Source of the DNA: Symsagittifera roscoffensis
Lineage: Eukaryota; Xenacoelomorpha; Acoela; Convolutidae
DNA length: 64,000 nt
Assembly: GCF_963678635.1 (NCBI RefSeq)
Contig: NC_087062.1
Span: 32,198,704-32,262,703 of the forward strand
Direction: 5' to 3'
Part shown: in pieces, positions 52,603-64,000 of the stretch
Layout of the letters: every line of letters starts with the position of its first letter
Numbering within the stretch: the stretch's first letter is position 1
Program-made: the position numbers and the translations under genes
The notes under the pieces: generated by a model
The model's database searches: none
The model's input: the letters and a program-made list of their open reading frames with translations, nothing else
What the model was told of the DNA's origin: nothing

Positions 52603-55600
52603 AAACGCAAATTTGAGCGTTTCACTTTTAAATCAATATCAATTACAGAAAGCCTTGCAACTTTGAAATCAACAAATTCATTAGACCTATATGAAATTGT
52701 TTATTGGCAGCAGTGCGCTCTCTAGCCCATTAATGGAGTCGCAAAACTTTGTTCTAATGCCTTTCTCAACTTATCGGCGAATTCTCAGTTGAAAAAAGCT
52801 ACAAAAAACAGCAAGAAGCATTTTCAAAAAGCTTCATTATTTACATTTTTCTTGTCCTTTCGATCCACAACAATTTTATCAGTGCGCAAAAAGGAAAAAA
52901 AAACCTTTGGTTAACCAATAATTGGCACAGAAGAAGTCGGACCTCTGGTTTTATTCCCTTCACATAGCTATTTGAGTTTTTACAATCAGTCATCTTGTAA
53001 AATGCAACTTACTATGCGGAATGACAAAAAATGCTTGCAGCATTTACTCAAGGTATACCGAGGTCAACTTGGGTTCAACATGGTTGTCCAAAATTGGAAA
53101 CATTGAGAAGTGAAAACTTTTTGAAAAAAAAAGATATGAAAATTGCAAATTTTGTTTTGATAATCAAAACAGGTAATTAAATTTTGGGTTCTGTGTGGTA
53201 AAAACGTTTCTAAGTCAATAATTTTTTTTTGAAAAAGTATTTGTCACTAGTTTCTAGTGAGTAGTACTATTGCAATATCCGCTTGTTTGATTGCGAGCAG
53301 AAATCTTGATAATGGGCTATCGCATTAATAGAGGCTTTGGAATAGTGCGGATCGACTGGACAGTTTTGATATGGTTGTCCAAAATTGGAGATATTGAGAC
53401 GTGAAACATTTTTGAAAAAAAAATTAAGATATGAAAGTCACAAATTTTGTTTTTGATAATCAAAAAATTTGGGTTCTGTGTGGTAAAAACGGTTCTAGGC
53501 CAGAAAATTTTTTTATGGGCAAGTTTTTGTCACTAGTTTTCAGTGAGTGGTACTATTACAAAATCACTAGTTTTCAGTGAGTGGTTCTATTACAAAATCT
53601 GCGTGTTTGATTGTGAGCGGGAAAAATTGATGTGATTAATTTTAATATTATTCGTGATGTGTTACAAACTACTTAACCTCAAATTATGATCAAAATAAAT
53701 AGCTGATAGTCTTCTGTTCATGTGTTTGATGAGATCAAATAGCTTCGATCAAACACTTTTTTTTGGCATGCTCAAATGAAAAACTTTCGAACCAGTGTAA
53801 CTTTAACTTTTTTTTACCACCATAAATTACACTTGTATGAAAAAACTTGAAACATTTTTCTCATCAATGAGTTTATACTGATTTGATGAACCAATTGGTC
53901 AGCAAAAACACTCCAATAAGTGCAACATATACAGAATTTGGTTTTGATGGTTCATCACGGTAAAGTTTAAATTTGAATGATTTCACAAAAATAGCTATAT
54001 CCAAAGGTACTGTGACAGCTCTTTTTTGTTTTTTGTTCCCTCAAACATGGTACTCAACTCGTTGTAAACTCGTTGTCAGGGAATGTGCCAGGGTTGAGCA
54101 AAACAAATCTAAAACAAAGAAAACAAATGGAACATTTCATTTTGAAATCAACTTCAATAACAGAAAGACGTGCATTTTTGAATTCAAAAAGTTGCACAAA
54201 CCTAAATCAAATTGTTTGCCCAGCGGCATTGCGCTATCTACCCACTAAAGGGAGTCTCAATTTTTTTCTCATACCCTTCACAAATTTTCAGCAAACTGTC
54301 GCTTTTTAATGATAAGCAAAAGAACAGCCAAACACTGTTATTGACAAGCAAAAGAACAGCCAAGAATATTCAACTGGAGAGGCAATCTACAAATGCTCTT
54401 GAGGAGAAAAGAAACGTCAATAATTTTTTGGTTCGTTTTTGAGTCAAATTGTCAAAACTACTGAATCACGCTGTCTTTTGATGCTGAAAAAGAGCGACAC
54501 ACTCAACGTAAAGTTTGATAAGAAGTTATTTTCAATTTTTCGATCTCAAAACACTTATAAGTTTGTCAGTTCCTTCCTCTTTAAACTTCGAAATGAGTTC
54601 TGACAAGATCAGCCATCTTCCTAATAACCTTTCTTTCTGTTTCAGGAATTGGAAATTCCAGAGGATTTAATATCACATCAAAAGCCAAAACAATACAAAA
54701 CTCAAGAATCATCGATGAGCAGGATATATCAGCAAGCGAAAAAATAAATCCAGACATAAGACCAACAAAAAAAATTATTTAATAGCAGCAGAGGCTTTTA
54801 AAAAGTTCAGGGAGTGGTGATGCGCCCACTTGGTTCTCGTTCCGCTTGAAAAAAGTCTTTAAAAACTAATAGAATAAATTGGAGAAACCTTGGCTTAGTA
54901 GCCCAGCAGGTTACGATTTAAAAGAATCTAGAACAATCTATAAATTTCAACAATTTGGATGTTGAAAAACTTCTAAAACGTAAAGTGGCCTAAAAAAATT
55001 TTAGAAAAAAAGGCATTCAAATGCACGTCTACCAAATCTTGCTCTTAAAAAAATTTTGTGTATGGACGTCACATACAACGGAAAAAGTAATTTTCAAGTG
55101 ATGCAACATTGTTGCTTCTGATCTGCCTAGATGAATTATGACAATGAAATCAAACAATGCTCAACAGAGAAAACAAGCTTTTTCTAAGGTAATTTTTGAT
55201 TCGCCAACCCACCCTGTTAAATAAGGACAAATCACGAAAGATAAATTGGGGGGTCATACAAAGATTTTTGAAGAACTGTAAGAACTAATTTTTTTTACGC
55301 TTTCTTTGAACTTACAAAATCATGATTCACAAAAACCTTAAATTGTTGAATGCCCTAATGGCGAAAACTTTGGAAGAATAATGAATGTTTTTCTTGGTCT
55401 ACAAATTGAAAGATCTCGCTCGGCTAATGAGTTATCGCATCGAAGGAGGCATTGCAATAGTTCCGACCGACATGACAAAAAAATAAGTTTTGGACTAAAA
55501 TTAGAAATTACTCAGAAATCACACCAATCAAGTCTCAAGGTTTTCAAAAGACCTGAAGTACTGGTGACATTTGACAATTGAGATTAGACTGTTGCCGTCT

Positions 55601-58600
55601 CTTCCGGTAATGCTAAAATGGTTCAAATTTTGTTGATTACCGATCTCAATTTTTTTTATTTTTTTTTGCAAAATTTAGAGTGGAAAATTGAACCAACAAG
55701 AATAGCGAAGATAATAACTTGCTAACTGATGCAATTTGGGAACATTTTAAAGATGCTTCACAAAATACCTTCTCTGATAGGCATTTATAGGCATTTGTTT
55801 CAATCACGGTTGGTTATTGACCAGTGAAGTTGCCCACACTTCTAAACATTGATACGCTCAAAGAGTTTTTCTTCAGGCGGAACTGTCTGATACCAAGCGC
55901 TGCGTAAAAAAAACTAGTTTCGCTACTCAATGCTATTTTATGAAGTAGATCCTTTGTCTCTGATAATGACAAAATTAATCAGGATATAAGTTCACACATT
56001 ACCTCAAAATCTGGTTTTGTGGAAAACTACCTGTTAATTTTCAAGCACGGATCAATTATTGAGTTCCAAACTCAACATAAGAAAACGAAGAATTGAGTGG
56101 AAGTTGAATTTAAACGTGGCGACTCAAGTTGCATATCAAAAATTTTTTGTTCAAAGAGACGCGTGTCTTTTTTTGCTAGATTTTCTACGTTGTCTGAATC
56201 TGTATACACTCCAATTCGAGCAGGATTAATTAAAGGCTTGTTAGATACAATTATAGCGATTGAGAAAAGTCATTTTGTAACAACTCAGAACCAGCTTTTT
56301 TCGGAGGAAGTTTTCAAATCGGAAACGATACAATGTCTCATAGTTGCCACGCGTCCTTATCCGATCTTCAGTCGTCAATGGAAAACAAATCCACTTCAAT
56401 TTTTGAAGAATAACTCAGCCTTAATTTGTATTTTTCGAAAAGATTTTCGCACTTGTAGACTATGATACAACTCTCAATTTGCCAGAATGTAAGAAAAATT
56501 TTCCGGTCTGGACTTTGATCCAGACGGTCCTCTTTTTTTGAAATGTTGTGGCAAGCTTAGAAATCTAGTTTGAGTTTTCTCGAGAGGGTCAGCCAGCAGA
56601 ACCTATTGTGTTGGTTACAGGATAGCGACTGCCATCAGTCTCAATTGATAAAAACGGAGAAATTTGAAACAAGGGGAATTATCCTCTGAAAAAAAACATG
56701 CACTGATTGTTGAACTGAAATTCAAGTAAATTCATTCTTGTTCTGCAAACAAGTTTTAACTCCTAAAAGAACAAGACGACTTGTTTCAAATAGTTGACAA
56801 GCATACAGCAGGAGGACATTGGATAACGGTCGCGAGAAAAAAAGTATATTGTATAGTGATTCTGATCAGAGTCAAAATTGAATGTATCCAAATGTTCAAT
56901 CACGTCTGGCTGCTGCTTCTTTAAAAGACATAAGCAACCATGCGACTCAGTAAAATTCAAATTCAAGTGGGTTTTTCAATGTGATTACTTTGCTTAGAAG
57001 TTTTATTGACAAAACTAACTTTTTATAAGTTGAAAAAAGAGTTGGTACTGATACATGTGGTTAACTCATTTTTCTAAAAAAACACTGCATGAATTCAAAA
57101 GATCTTTACAAAAGCATCAACAATTTTTTGAGAAACTTAATCTAAAACTTCGCAAAAGTCTGAATATAGTTTTAAAGTTCCAACGTTTAAAAAAATGAGT
57201 GCTTCTTCTAAATCACTATTTTATTTTTATACAAAGTTAAGGTTTTACCTTGTGACTTTTTTCTGATGGATTACCAAATAAAAGTCTGTATTGAACTCAA
57301 CGCAGAATTTTTGGCACGTTGCTTATTTGTGAAAATTTCTAGAACCAGCATTTGAGCTTAGTGGGACAATTTTCTTGCAAAAGTATCAGTACTTCTTCTC
57401 TCCGTTTTTTTTTGTTAATATAGATTTCTATTTTTTTCTGTTGTCTTGTCAATTTTTGAAAGAAAGGAGGTTTTTTTTCTATAGCCTTGCTTATGGCATT
57501 CACAGTACTCACGACTCCAGTACTCACGACTCCAGTACTCACGACTCCAGGTCACGTTTCCAGGTCATCAAAACTTTTTTTGATACGAAATTTTTTTTGA
57601 AATAGCCGAGTTAATTTATTTTTCATGTGTGCGTCCTTGAAGAAAACTCCTTTTGTTTTGGTTTCGTTTATAATTAACAAACAAAAATATTTAGTTTTGA
57701 ATTTTTAAATCTAATGAGGTATGTGATTTCCGTGCTGCGGAAATACATGCGGCTAAATTGGTATCTAGAAACATTGCTTTTTGGCAAACTTTCGTTTTGA
57801 TTTCGGATTGATGCACCTGGTGAAAGGTTGTATAATACTCACGGATATTTGATGTTGACGGACATGCTGTTAGGGTGTAAAAAGTTTTTTTTATTGCTAA
57901 ATTAGTTGGTCAAAGTTCAGGGATTGAAAGCAGTTTAGCTCGAAATCAATTTTAAACAATTTAAAAAAAGATGATAGGTTGGTTTTTTTGGAAATCATTC
58001 TCTCTGAGCTTGAGAATGGCGAAAAAAATAATTTGTGTGGAATTCAAAAAGTCCAAATGGAGTTCAAAAAAATCCAAATTAAAAAAGAGAAAAAAGCCAT
58101 AATAAGTCAGTTTTGTCGAAAAAAAAGTAAGCTTCACAAAAAGTTAAGTAAAGAAAACTGATTACCAAAAACGTTTTCACAAACTACTTTTGACAGCGCT
58201 GGTTTTAATTTTTTAAATTGTTTTCTCTGCTAAAAATGCAAAATTTATTGAAAAAATAAATGCAAAGCAAAATGCAAAATAAAAAAATGTAAAACAAAAA
58301 AAATCAATATGACCTTTACAAGGGCACTTTTACAATAATCCCATGCCCATAATCCCATGCGCATAAAATCCTCATTTGAAAGGCTGAAAAAGACAATGAG
58401 AAGCTGGAACGAGGTTTGCGAATATGTTTCACAATTAGGCGGCTATTCAGACAGTTACATTCCTTGTCATGGCGCTATTGGACTTAAGATGTTACATATT
58501 TTCTATTACAGTTCTTATATCTTAAAGTTAGCATTGATGGTAGCTCGGGTCACACCATTTTTCATTGTAGATTACGACAGCCTGAACACAATTGTGCGCC

Positions 58601-59722
58601 TCAACCATGGTTACAACCACGCTCAGAAATATAGATAGCCTGCATTTTTTCCGGCTCAATTGCAATCATTAAAAAAATGATGAGTTTGGAACCAAAACAA
58701 CAATGTTTCATATTTATTATAAAAATTGATTGAAAGTATGAACAAATACTCAAAGATACGTCCACGACTGAAATTTTAACCAAATATTAGTTTCAAGTTT
58801 GAAAAATTAATTTAAAGCCACAACTGAACTTACGGGGTTGGAAACTCTCATTTAATAGCAAATATTCATCCAGAGACGAAATCAATTGTTAGATCGAAAT
58901 TCTAGTAGACCAGCGGAATTCAGGAAACTGAGCTAAGAACTGTTGAGAAGAGTAGAGGAGAAATCGAAATCGGTATGAAATGAAATCAGTTCAGCCTGTG
59001 AACGGGATATAAATGTGACGTATCAAAGCTGAATTAACCCTGTTAGTTCTACCTTTTCTCGGCTTTGAGACTGTTATAACAGTTTCTCTTGCTGGTAATA
59101 TCCCAAGGGCTTAATGTCTGTCCTTACATGGACCATTTTCTGATAAGCCTGCGGAAAAACGTTGAAAGTTTATCTCTAATGGTACTTGCTACCTGATACT
59201 ACAACATTTTTCAGATTATATTGGAATAATGCATTTTTTAGTATTCGATAATTCTAAACATACGTCATAACATATCAGCAGTTTTGATTGAGATTCTTCA
59301 CTTTTTGGTAACCTGATTTTCACGTACAATACTTGAAGCTGTGTCAGCACTGAGTAAAATTCATTTCATGTCGGCCTATCCTTAGCATTTTATCCTCGGT
59401 GGGGGCTCTATTTTGATTACAACTGACCTCATAATGAACTAAAATGAGCAATATAGTTTTAGATGCTTAGACCGGGGACTGTTCCGACCATAATCTTCAA
59501 AAAAAACATTTTTTTTTAATTCGTGTTTTTTCTGTGAGATGTGATGAAGGATCTGACGTGAAACTATAGTTTAGCTTTAGTCGACAGGCATACTAATGTA
59601 GACATTTTCAGTTTTAGACTATACGTTTTGTAGAAAATTGCCTAGAAAAGGTATTGAGTTTTTGAAGTTTTTGATTCCAAAACTGGCGCTAAAATTAAAT
59701 TTTAAGGGCTTAAACAAAGCAT
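52603..59722. other. Gene-free region with local duplications
   Basis: No supportable gene. Two local direct repeats are visible: 53077-53310 with 53368-53632 (GTTGTCCAAAATTGGA, TTTGGGTTCTGTGTGG blocks), and the flanks of copy 11 with 54003-54310. A 15-bp minisatellite (GTACTCACGACTCCA, about three units) is at 57505-57550. The medium frames at 56097-56465 and 58357-58638 show no domain. Confidence 0.45.
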
Positions 59723-60256
59723 AACAAGACTACTTGTATCAGGGCGAAGCCCTGAATGTTCCGACTGCCTTTTAAGGTTTTGTGGAGCAGTAATAACATT
59801 AAAAAATTAAATGTAAAAAAAAATAAAATGAAAATTTTTTTTTTCTAAAATTTGAATTTTTTGTGAAAATCATCCCCCCACACGCCATACAAAGTATAAA
59901 ACGATAGATTTTGCTCCTTGTAACAAATCAATTATGGCATATAAGCTTCTTTCAACCAATTTGAAACGATTTTAAGACGGATTAACTCTCCGCTCACGCG
60001 TTAATAGCGCTAAATATATCGCGCGTTAATTGTCCCAAATTGGCCAAAATGGCAATCTTTAAACCCCCATAACTTTACGAAAAATGATCACAGGTGAAAT
60101 ATCTTTTCAAATTTGAGCTCAGGACAACAATACTTTTTGAATGATGTAAAAAATTCCGTCAAAAATGGCTAGTTAAAAAGTCGAATTTAGTCTGAAGAAA
60201 AAAAACCCACCCCGAGCACAAATATTCCGTTACTTTCGTATCGAAATTCGGAACAA
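59723..60256 (+). mobile_element. Hairpin-ended repeat, copy 12 (full)
   Basis: From AACAAGACTACTTGTATCAGG to AAATTCGGAACAA; well preserved, with slight damage in both hairpins. Confidence 0.75.
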
Positions 60257-61779
60257 TTAGGCTGTTCTAAACCTGCTCGCTCGCTTTATTTGCTCTAAAT
60301 TGAAAATTTAAACCAGCTTTTCTCGATATGTAAAAAACTTTTTGAAAAATTTTAAATGTTCGAATCACGACTAAAGGGCCTTAATATGATATAACACTCG
60401 ACTCCTTGGGATGATGATTGTGTGGAAAAAAGACTAAAACACATCCGAATACAAAAAACCTTCACATTTTTGAATGGTATGAACAAAAATCAATTGACAA
60501 TTCAAACTAAAACTGAAAATTTTTCTTTTCCAAACTTTTGTACTTTTAAGTATTTTTTAGTCGTAATAAAGAAACTGATATTTGCTCAGTCAAAAACTAG
60601 AGCTTGTGTTTGACGAAATGCATAAATTATTCGACATTTCAAACTTAAATTCACAATAAGTAGAACCGGTTTCTTGGGCCGCGCTGGTTTCGGGTTCGTG
60701 CCAGTCGCGACAGTTTTTCTCAGCCGCGAAAGTCCTACTTGCTGAATTTGGGTCGCCCCGATTTCTCTTAACAAAAAAGGTTAACTGGCCGGTTTTTGTA
60801 CCAAGTTAACAACCTCTCCCAAATCCGTTTAGGGAGGAGGATGTTAGTTTTCAGCCAATCAGAATAGAGCATTTTACAAGCAGCGCGTAGCAAATTCAAT
60901 TAAATTGAACGCTGGGGGTAGAGGATTATAACTTGGTCTATTTGTTGTTGGGGTGGGTGGGGGTTGGAAGGGGCATGATAGGATTTTAGATTGATCCTTT
61001 ACTTTTGTAACTCTCAAAAAACCTTACTTGCTGAATTTTAGACGCGCCGGTTATTACGGTTTCCTTTTTGCCGCGGAAGTTCTAACTTGCCGAGTTTCCG
61101 CCACACCGGTCGCGATTATCTTACTTAATCCCACTGGTCTTGACTTTGCCTTGTTTTGTGAAGCCAGTGTTAACGTTGCTTTTCAGTTGTGTCATTTTCA
61201 TTATATGTGCAGGTCGGGACAGCTATATGAGTCGCAACAGCAGTTTTATGCGCGCCAGTCTTGAATTACTAAAATTTTGTTACCGTCTTGAGTTGCCGAT
61301 TTTGGATCATGCCGGTCCCACTTTAATCTTAAGCCCTGGAACTCGAACTAGATATTAATAATACTTATTCAAAATAACTCATTATATAGACTGAATATTT
61401 GAACAACACTCCTCATATCAAGGCGACGCCCTGAACGTTCGGACTGTCATAGCTATATTAGGTAGCGTTTATGGGATGCTTTTCAAAAGAAAACAACGTG
61501 AAAAAATTTTTTTCTGTTTTTGACAAGCTGATTTATTTTTCAAAGTGAACACTACTCCATAGACGTCCAAGTTTTAACATTTACGGTGTAGCGTTCAGTT
61601 TAAAAAGTTATTGAGAACTCAAAAATTTGAGAAAAAAATCTTATTTTTTTCTTGATTTTATCGAATGCAACCCCCCTACGCGACATGTAAGGTACACATT
61701 GATTTATTTCGCAAATAGAATCTCATTAAAGAGACCAAGTAGCGGGCCTCATATCAAAATGGAACAATTTCTAAAACGG
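60257..61779. other. Gene-free stretch with a short dispersed GC-rich repeat
   Basis: CTTGCTGAATTT followed by CGCCCCG or CGCGCCGG occurs near 60738 (in plus orientation) and 61027, with related GCCGCGGAAGT blocks nearby. A worn first end of the hairpin repeat is at about 61395-61440. No gene. Confidence 0.4.
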
Positions 61780-62310
61780 AACAAGACTGCTCGTATCAGG
61801 GCGAAGCCCTGAATATTCCGAGTGCCTTTTAAGGTTTTTTGAGCAGCAGTAATACATAAAAAAAATTAAATGAAATAAAGTAAACTGAATTTTTTTTTTC
61901 ATTTTATAAAGAACCTCCCCCCACACGCCATATAAAGTACAAAAAGATAGATTTTGTTCCTTGTAACAAATCAATTATGGCAAATAAGCTTCGTTCAACC
62001 AATTTGGAACGATTTATAAAACTGACTAAATCTCCGCTTACGCGTTAATAGCGAGAATTATATTGCGCGTTAATTGTCCCAAATTGGTCAAAATGGCCAA
62101 AATGGCAATCTTTAAACCCTCATAACTTTACGAAAAATAATCACAGGTGAAATATCTTTTCAAATTTAAGCTCAGGACAACAATACTTTTTGAATGATAC
62201 AAAAAAACTCCGTCAAAATTGGCTAGTTAAAACGTCGAAATTTGTCTTAAGAAAAAAAAACCCACCCTAGCACAAATCATCCGTTACTTTCGTATCGAAA
62301 GTCGGAACAA
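61780..62310 (+). mobile_element. Hairpin-ended repeat, copy 13 (full)
   Basis: Both ends present; followed by a sequence that also follows copy 14. Confidence 0.75.
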
Positions 62311-62715
62311 TAAATCTTTGCGTACGCGCGTTAAGTATCTTTTGCGTTAAGTGTTAATTATCCCAAAATAACTATATTGGCAATATCTAAACCCCTAAAA
62401 TATTTTAAAAAAAAGACCACGGGTGGAATATTTTTTAAAAGAATTAAGCTGAAGGCAACAATACCTATTGTATGCAGAAACAAATAATCAAAAAAAGCTA
62501 ATTTAAAAAATGAAATTGGTCTGGAGCAAAATTATTATCCCAAGCATGAACATTTTGCCATTTTTTCCGTCAATCTTAGAGGCTGCTATGTCTTTCATGC
62601 TTTTGAATAGAACACGATGGATGCAGTTAAAAATCGAACCATCGTCCAACAAGATGACAACTTTTTTTCTTTTAATCTCTAATTCTCATTTTTGTAACTC
62701 TTTAAAAAATGAAAA
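62311..62715 (+). repeat. Direct repeat downstream of copy 13
   Basis: From TAAATCTTTGCGTACGCGCG onward this matches 63606-64000 closely (offset 1295 bp). It includes an open stretch beginning ATGAAATTGGTCTGGAGC that I do not recognise as a protein family. The paired unit runs off the window end. Confidence 0.8.
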
Positions 62716-63360
62716 AACAAGATTATTCGAAAACTAACCTAAGCAGAAAATAGAGTAAGGAATACGTATGAAACTAAAGCAAGCAAACGATGATAAAAAA
62801 AACTGAACCGAGTCTCAAAGAGGCCAACAATTTTCATGAATCAATAACGCTTGGTAAATGAACCAATTGTGAGCTTGATAGGGTTTTCAAAATGATTTTA
62901 AAAAACTATTTTGAGCATCTCAATTTTTTTTTTAAATCAAAGATATAGCAAATTATTAAATAGACCAAGTAGCATGCTTCATATCAATTTGGAAAAATTT
63001 CTTTGACGGGTCAAATCTTCGCGAACGCGTTGATAGCACGAAGTATCTTGTTTCGAGTATCTTCTGCCTTTAAATGCGTTTAAATGTTATCACATGTTAT
63101 CACATGTTATGTGGAGTTTTCTTTAGAAACGTTTTTCCATGAAAACTTTTTAAAATTCTCCAATTTTTCCGTAATTGATTTTCATAGCTGTGATTACAAT
63201 GAGAAAAAAAGTCGTTATTGGTAGTCAAAGACTTGAAAAACTATGTGATTTAGGCGGCTTTTATTATTTCTTAAGTGGAAAGTTTGAGTCGTGTTTGGAA
63301 TTAATTAGACTCATCTATTTGCCTCAATTCAATTTGAAGCATTTTTTTAGTGCGGGATAA
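62716..63360. other. Gene-free stretch
   Basis: Nothing supportable. Confidence 0.4.
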
Positions 63361-63605
63361 ATTTGTCAAAATGGCCAAAAATTGGTAAAAATGGCCATAT
63401 GGCAATCTTTAAACCCTCATAACTTTACGAAAAATGATCGCAGATGAAATATCTTTTCAAATTTAAGCTCAGGACAACAATACTTTTTGAATGATCAAAA
63501 AAATTCCGTCAAAAATGGCTTGTTAAGAAGTCGAAATTTGTCTGAAGAAAAAAAAACCACCCGAGCACAAATATTCCGTTACTTTCGTATCAAAAATCGG
63601 AACAA
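63361..63605 (+). mobile_element. Hairpin-ended repeat, copy 14 (second-end half)
   Basis: Only the core and second end are present, beginning near AAATGGCCAAAAATTGG and ending AATCGGAACAA. Confidence 0.65.
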
Positions 63606-64000
63606 TAAATCTTTGCGTACGCGCGTTAAGTATCTTTTGCGTTAAGCGTTAATTATCCCAAAATAACTATATAGGCAAAATCTAAACCCCTAAAAAATTA
63701 CAAAAAAGACCACGGGTGGAATATTTTTTATAAGAATTAAGCTGAAGGCAACAATACCTATTGTATGCAGAAACAAATCATCAAAAAAAGCTAATTTAAA
63801 AAATGAAATTGGTCTGGAGCAGAATTATTACCCCAAGCATAATTATTTCGCCATTTTCTCCGTCAATCTTAGAGGCTGTTATGTCTTTCATGCTTTTGAA
63901 TAGAACACGATGGATGCAGTTAAAAAGCGAACCATCGTCCAACAAGATGACAACTTTTTTTTCTTTTAATCTCTTATTCTCATTTTTGTAACTCTTTAAA
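63606..64000 (+). repeat. Direct repeat downstream of copy 14 (runs off the window)
   Basis: Partner of 62311-62715. Confidence 0.8.

Overview
The window is AT-rich animal DNA, most likely from an invertebrate. It contains spliceosomal introns with canonical GT..AG ends, a polyadenylation signal, many short non-autonomous transposons, a LINE ORF1 relic and a Mutator-type transposase relic. I cannot name the species.

The centrepiece is a complete Polinton (Maverick), a virus-like self-synthesising DNA transposon, at 10758-29097 (18,340 bp). It starts 5'-AG, ends CT-3', has terminal inverted repeats of about 235 bp and is flanked by a perfect 6-bp target duplication, ACTAAC (10752-10757 and 29098-29103). 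The host DNA around it is a 1.77-kb tandem duplication. The other copy (7483-9256) still holds the uninterrupted site ACTAAC at 8968-8973, so the boundaries are proved inside the window.

Layout of the Polinton. A plus-strand train at 11282-19373 holds fourteen tightly packed or overlapping genes: three accessory proteins (one with a DxE nuclease-like motif), two small ORFs, a two-segment membrane protein, packaging ATPase, two conserved small Polinton-type proteins, retrovirus-like integrase, penton-type minor capsid protein, a pX-like core protein broken by one in-frame TAG, the double-jelly-roll major capsid protein and an adenain-type cysteine protease. Next comes a segment of about 3.7 kb bounded by 111-bp inverted repeats (19478-19588 and 23101-23212). 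It holds two minus-strand genes (a PC4-like ssDNA-binding protein and a protein with an HxH motif), a plus-strand gene of unknown function, a GA microsatellite and a cluster of strong hairpins. Last is the protein-primed family B DNA polymerase (23923-28503), which reads as one 1376-residue protein only if two introns (24963-25083 and 27657-27985) are removed. Together the genes supply replication (PolB, ssDNA-binding protein), integration (INT), capsid formation and maturation (MCP, penton, pX, PRO) and genome packaging (ATPase).

Left flank (1-10757): two probable host exons (898-1044 plus; 1395-1571 minus), a small inverted-repeat element, one copy of a roughly 0.5-kb interspersed repeat, and the tandem duplication. 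Right flank (29104-64000): almost gene-free. It is dominated by more than ten copies or pieces of that repeat, whose hairpin ends, asymmetric inverted repeats and insertion between A and A resemble non-autonomous Helentron/Helitron2 elements. It also holds a Mutator-type transposase fragment, nested inverted repeats near 36.3-37.6 kb, a LINE ORF1 relic (PHD finger plus RRM-like piece), a GC-rich palindromic minisatellite block (40.9-42.3 kb), a TA-microsatellite foldback element (45.1-45.3 kb), a tRNA-like SINE head and several local duplications.
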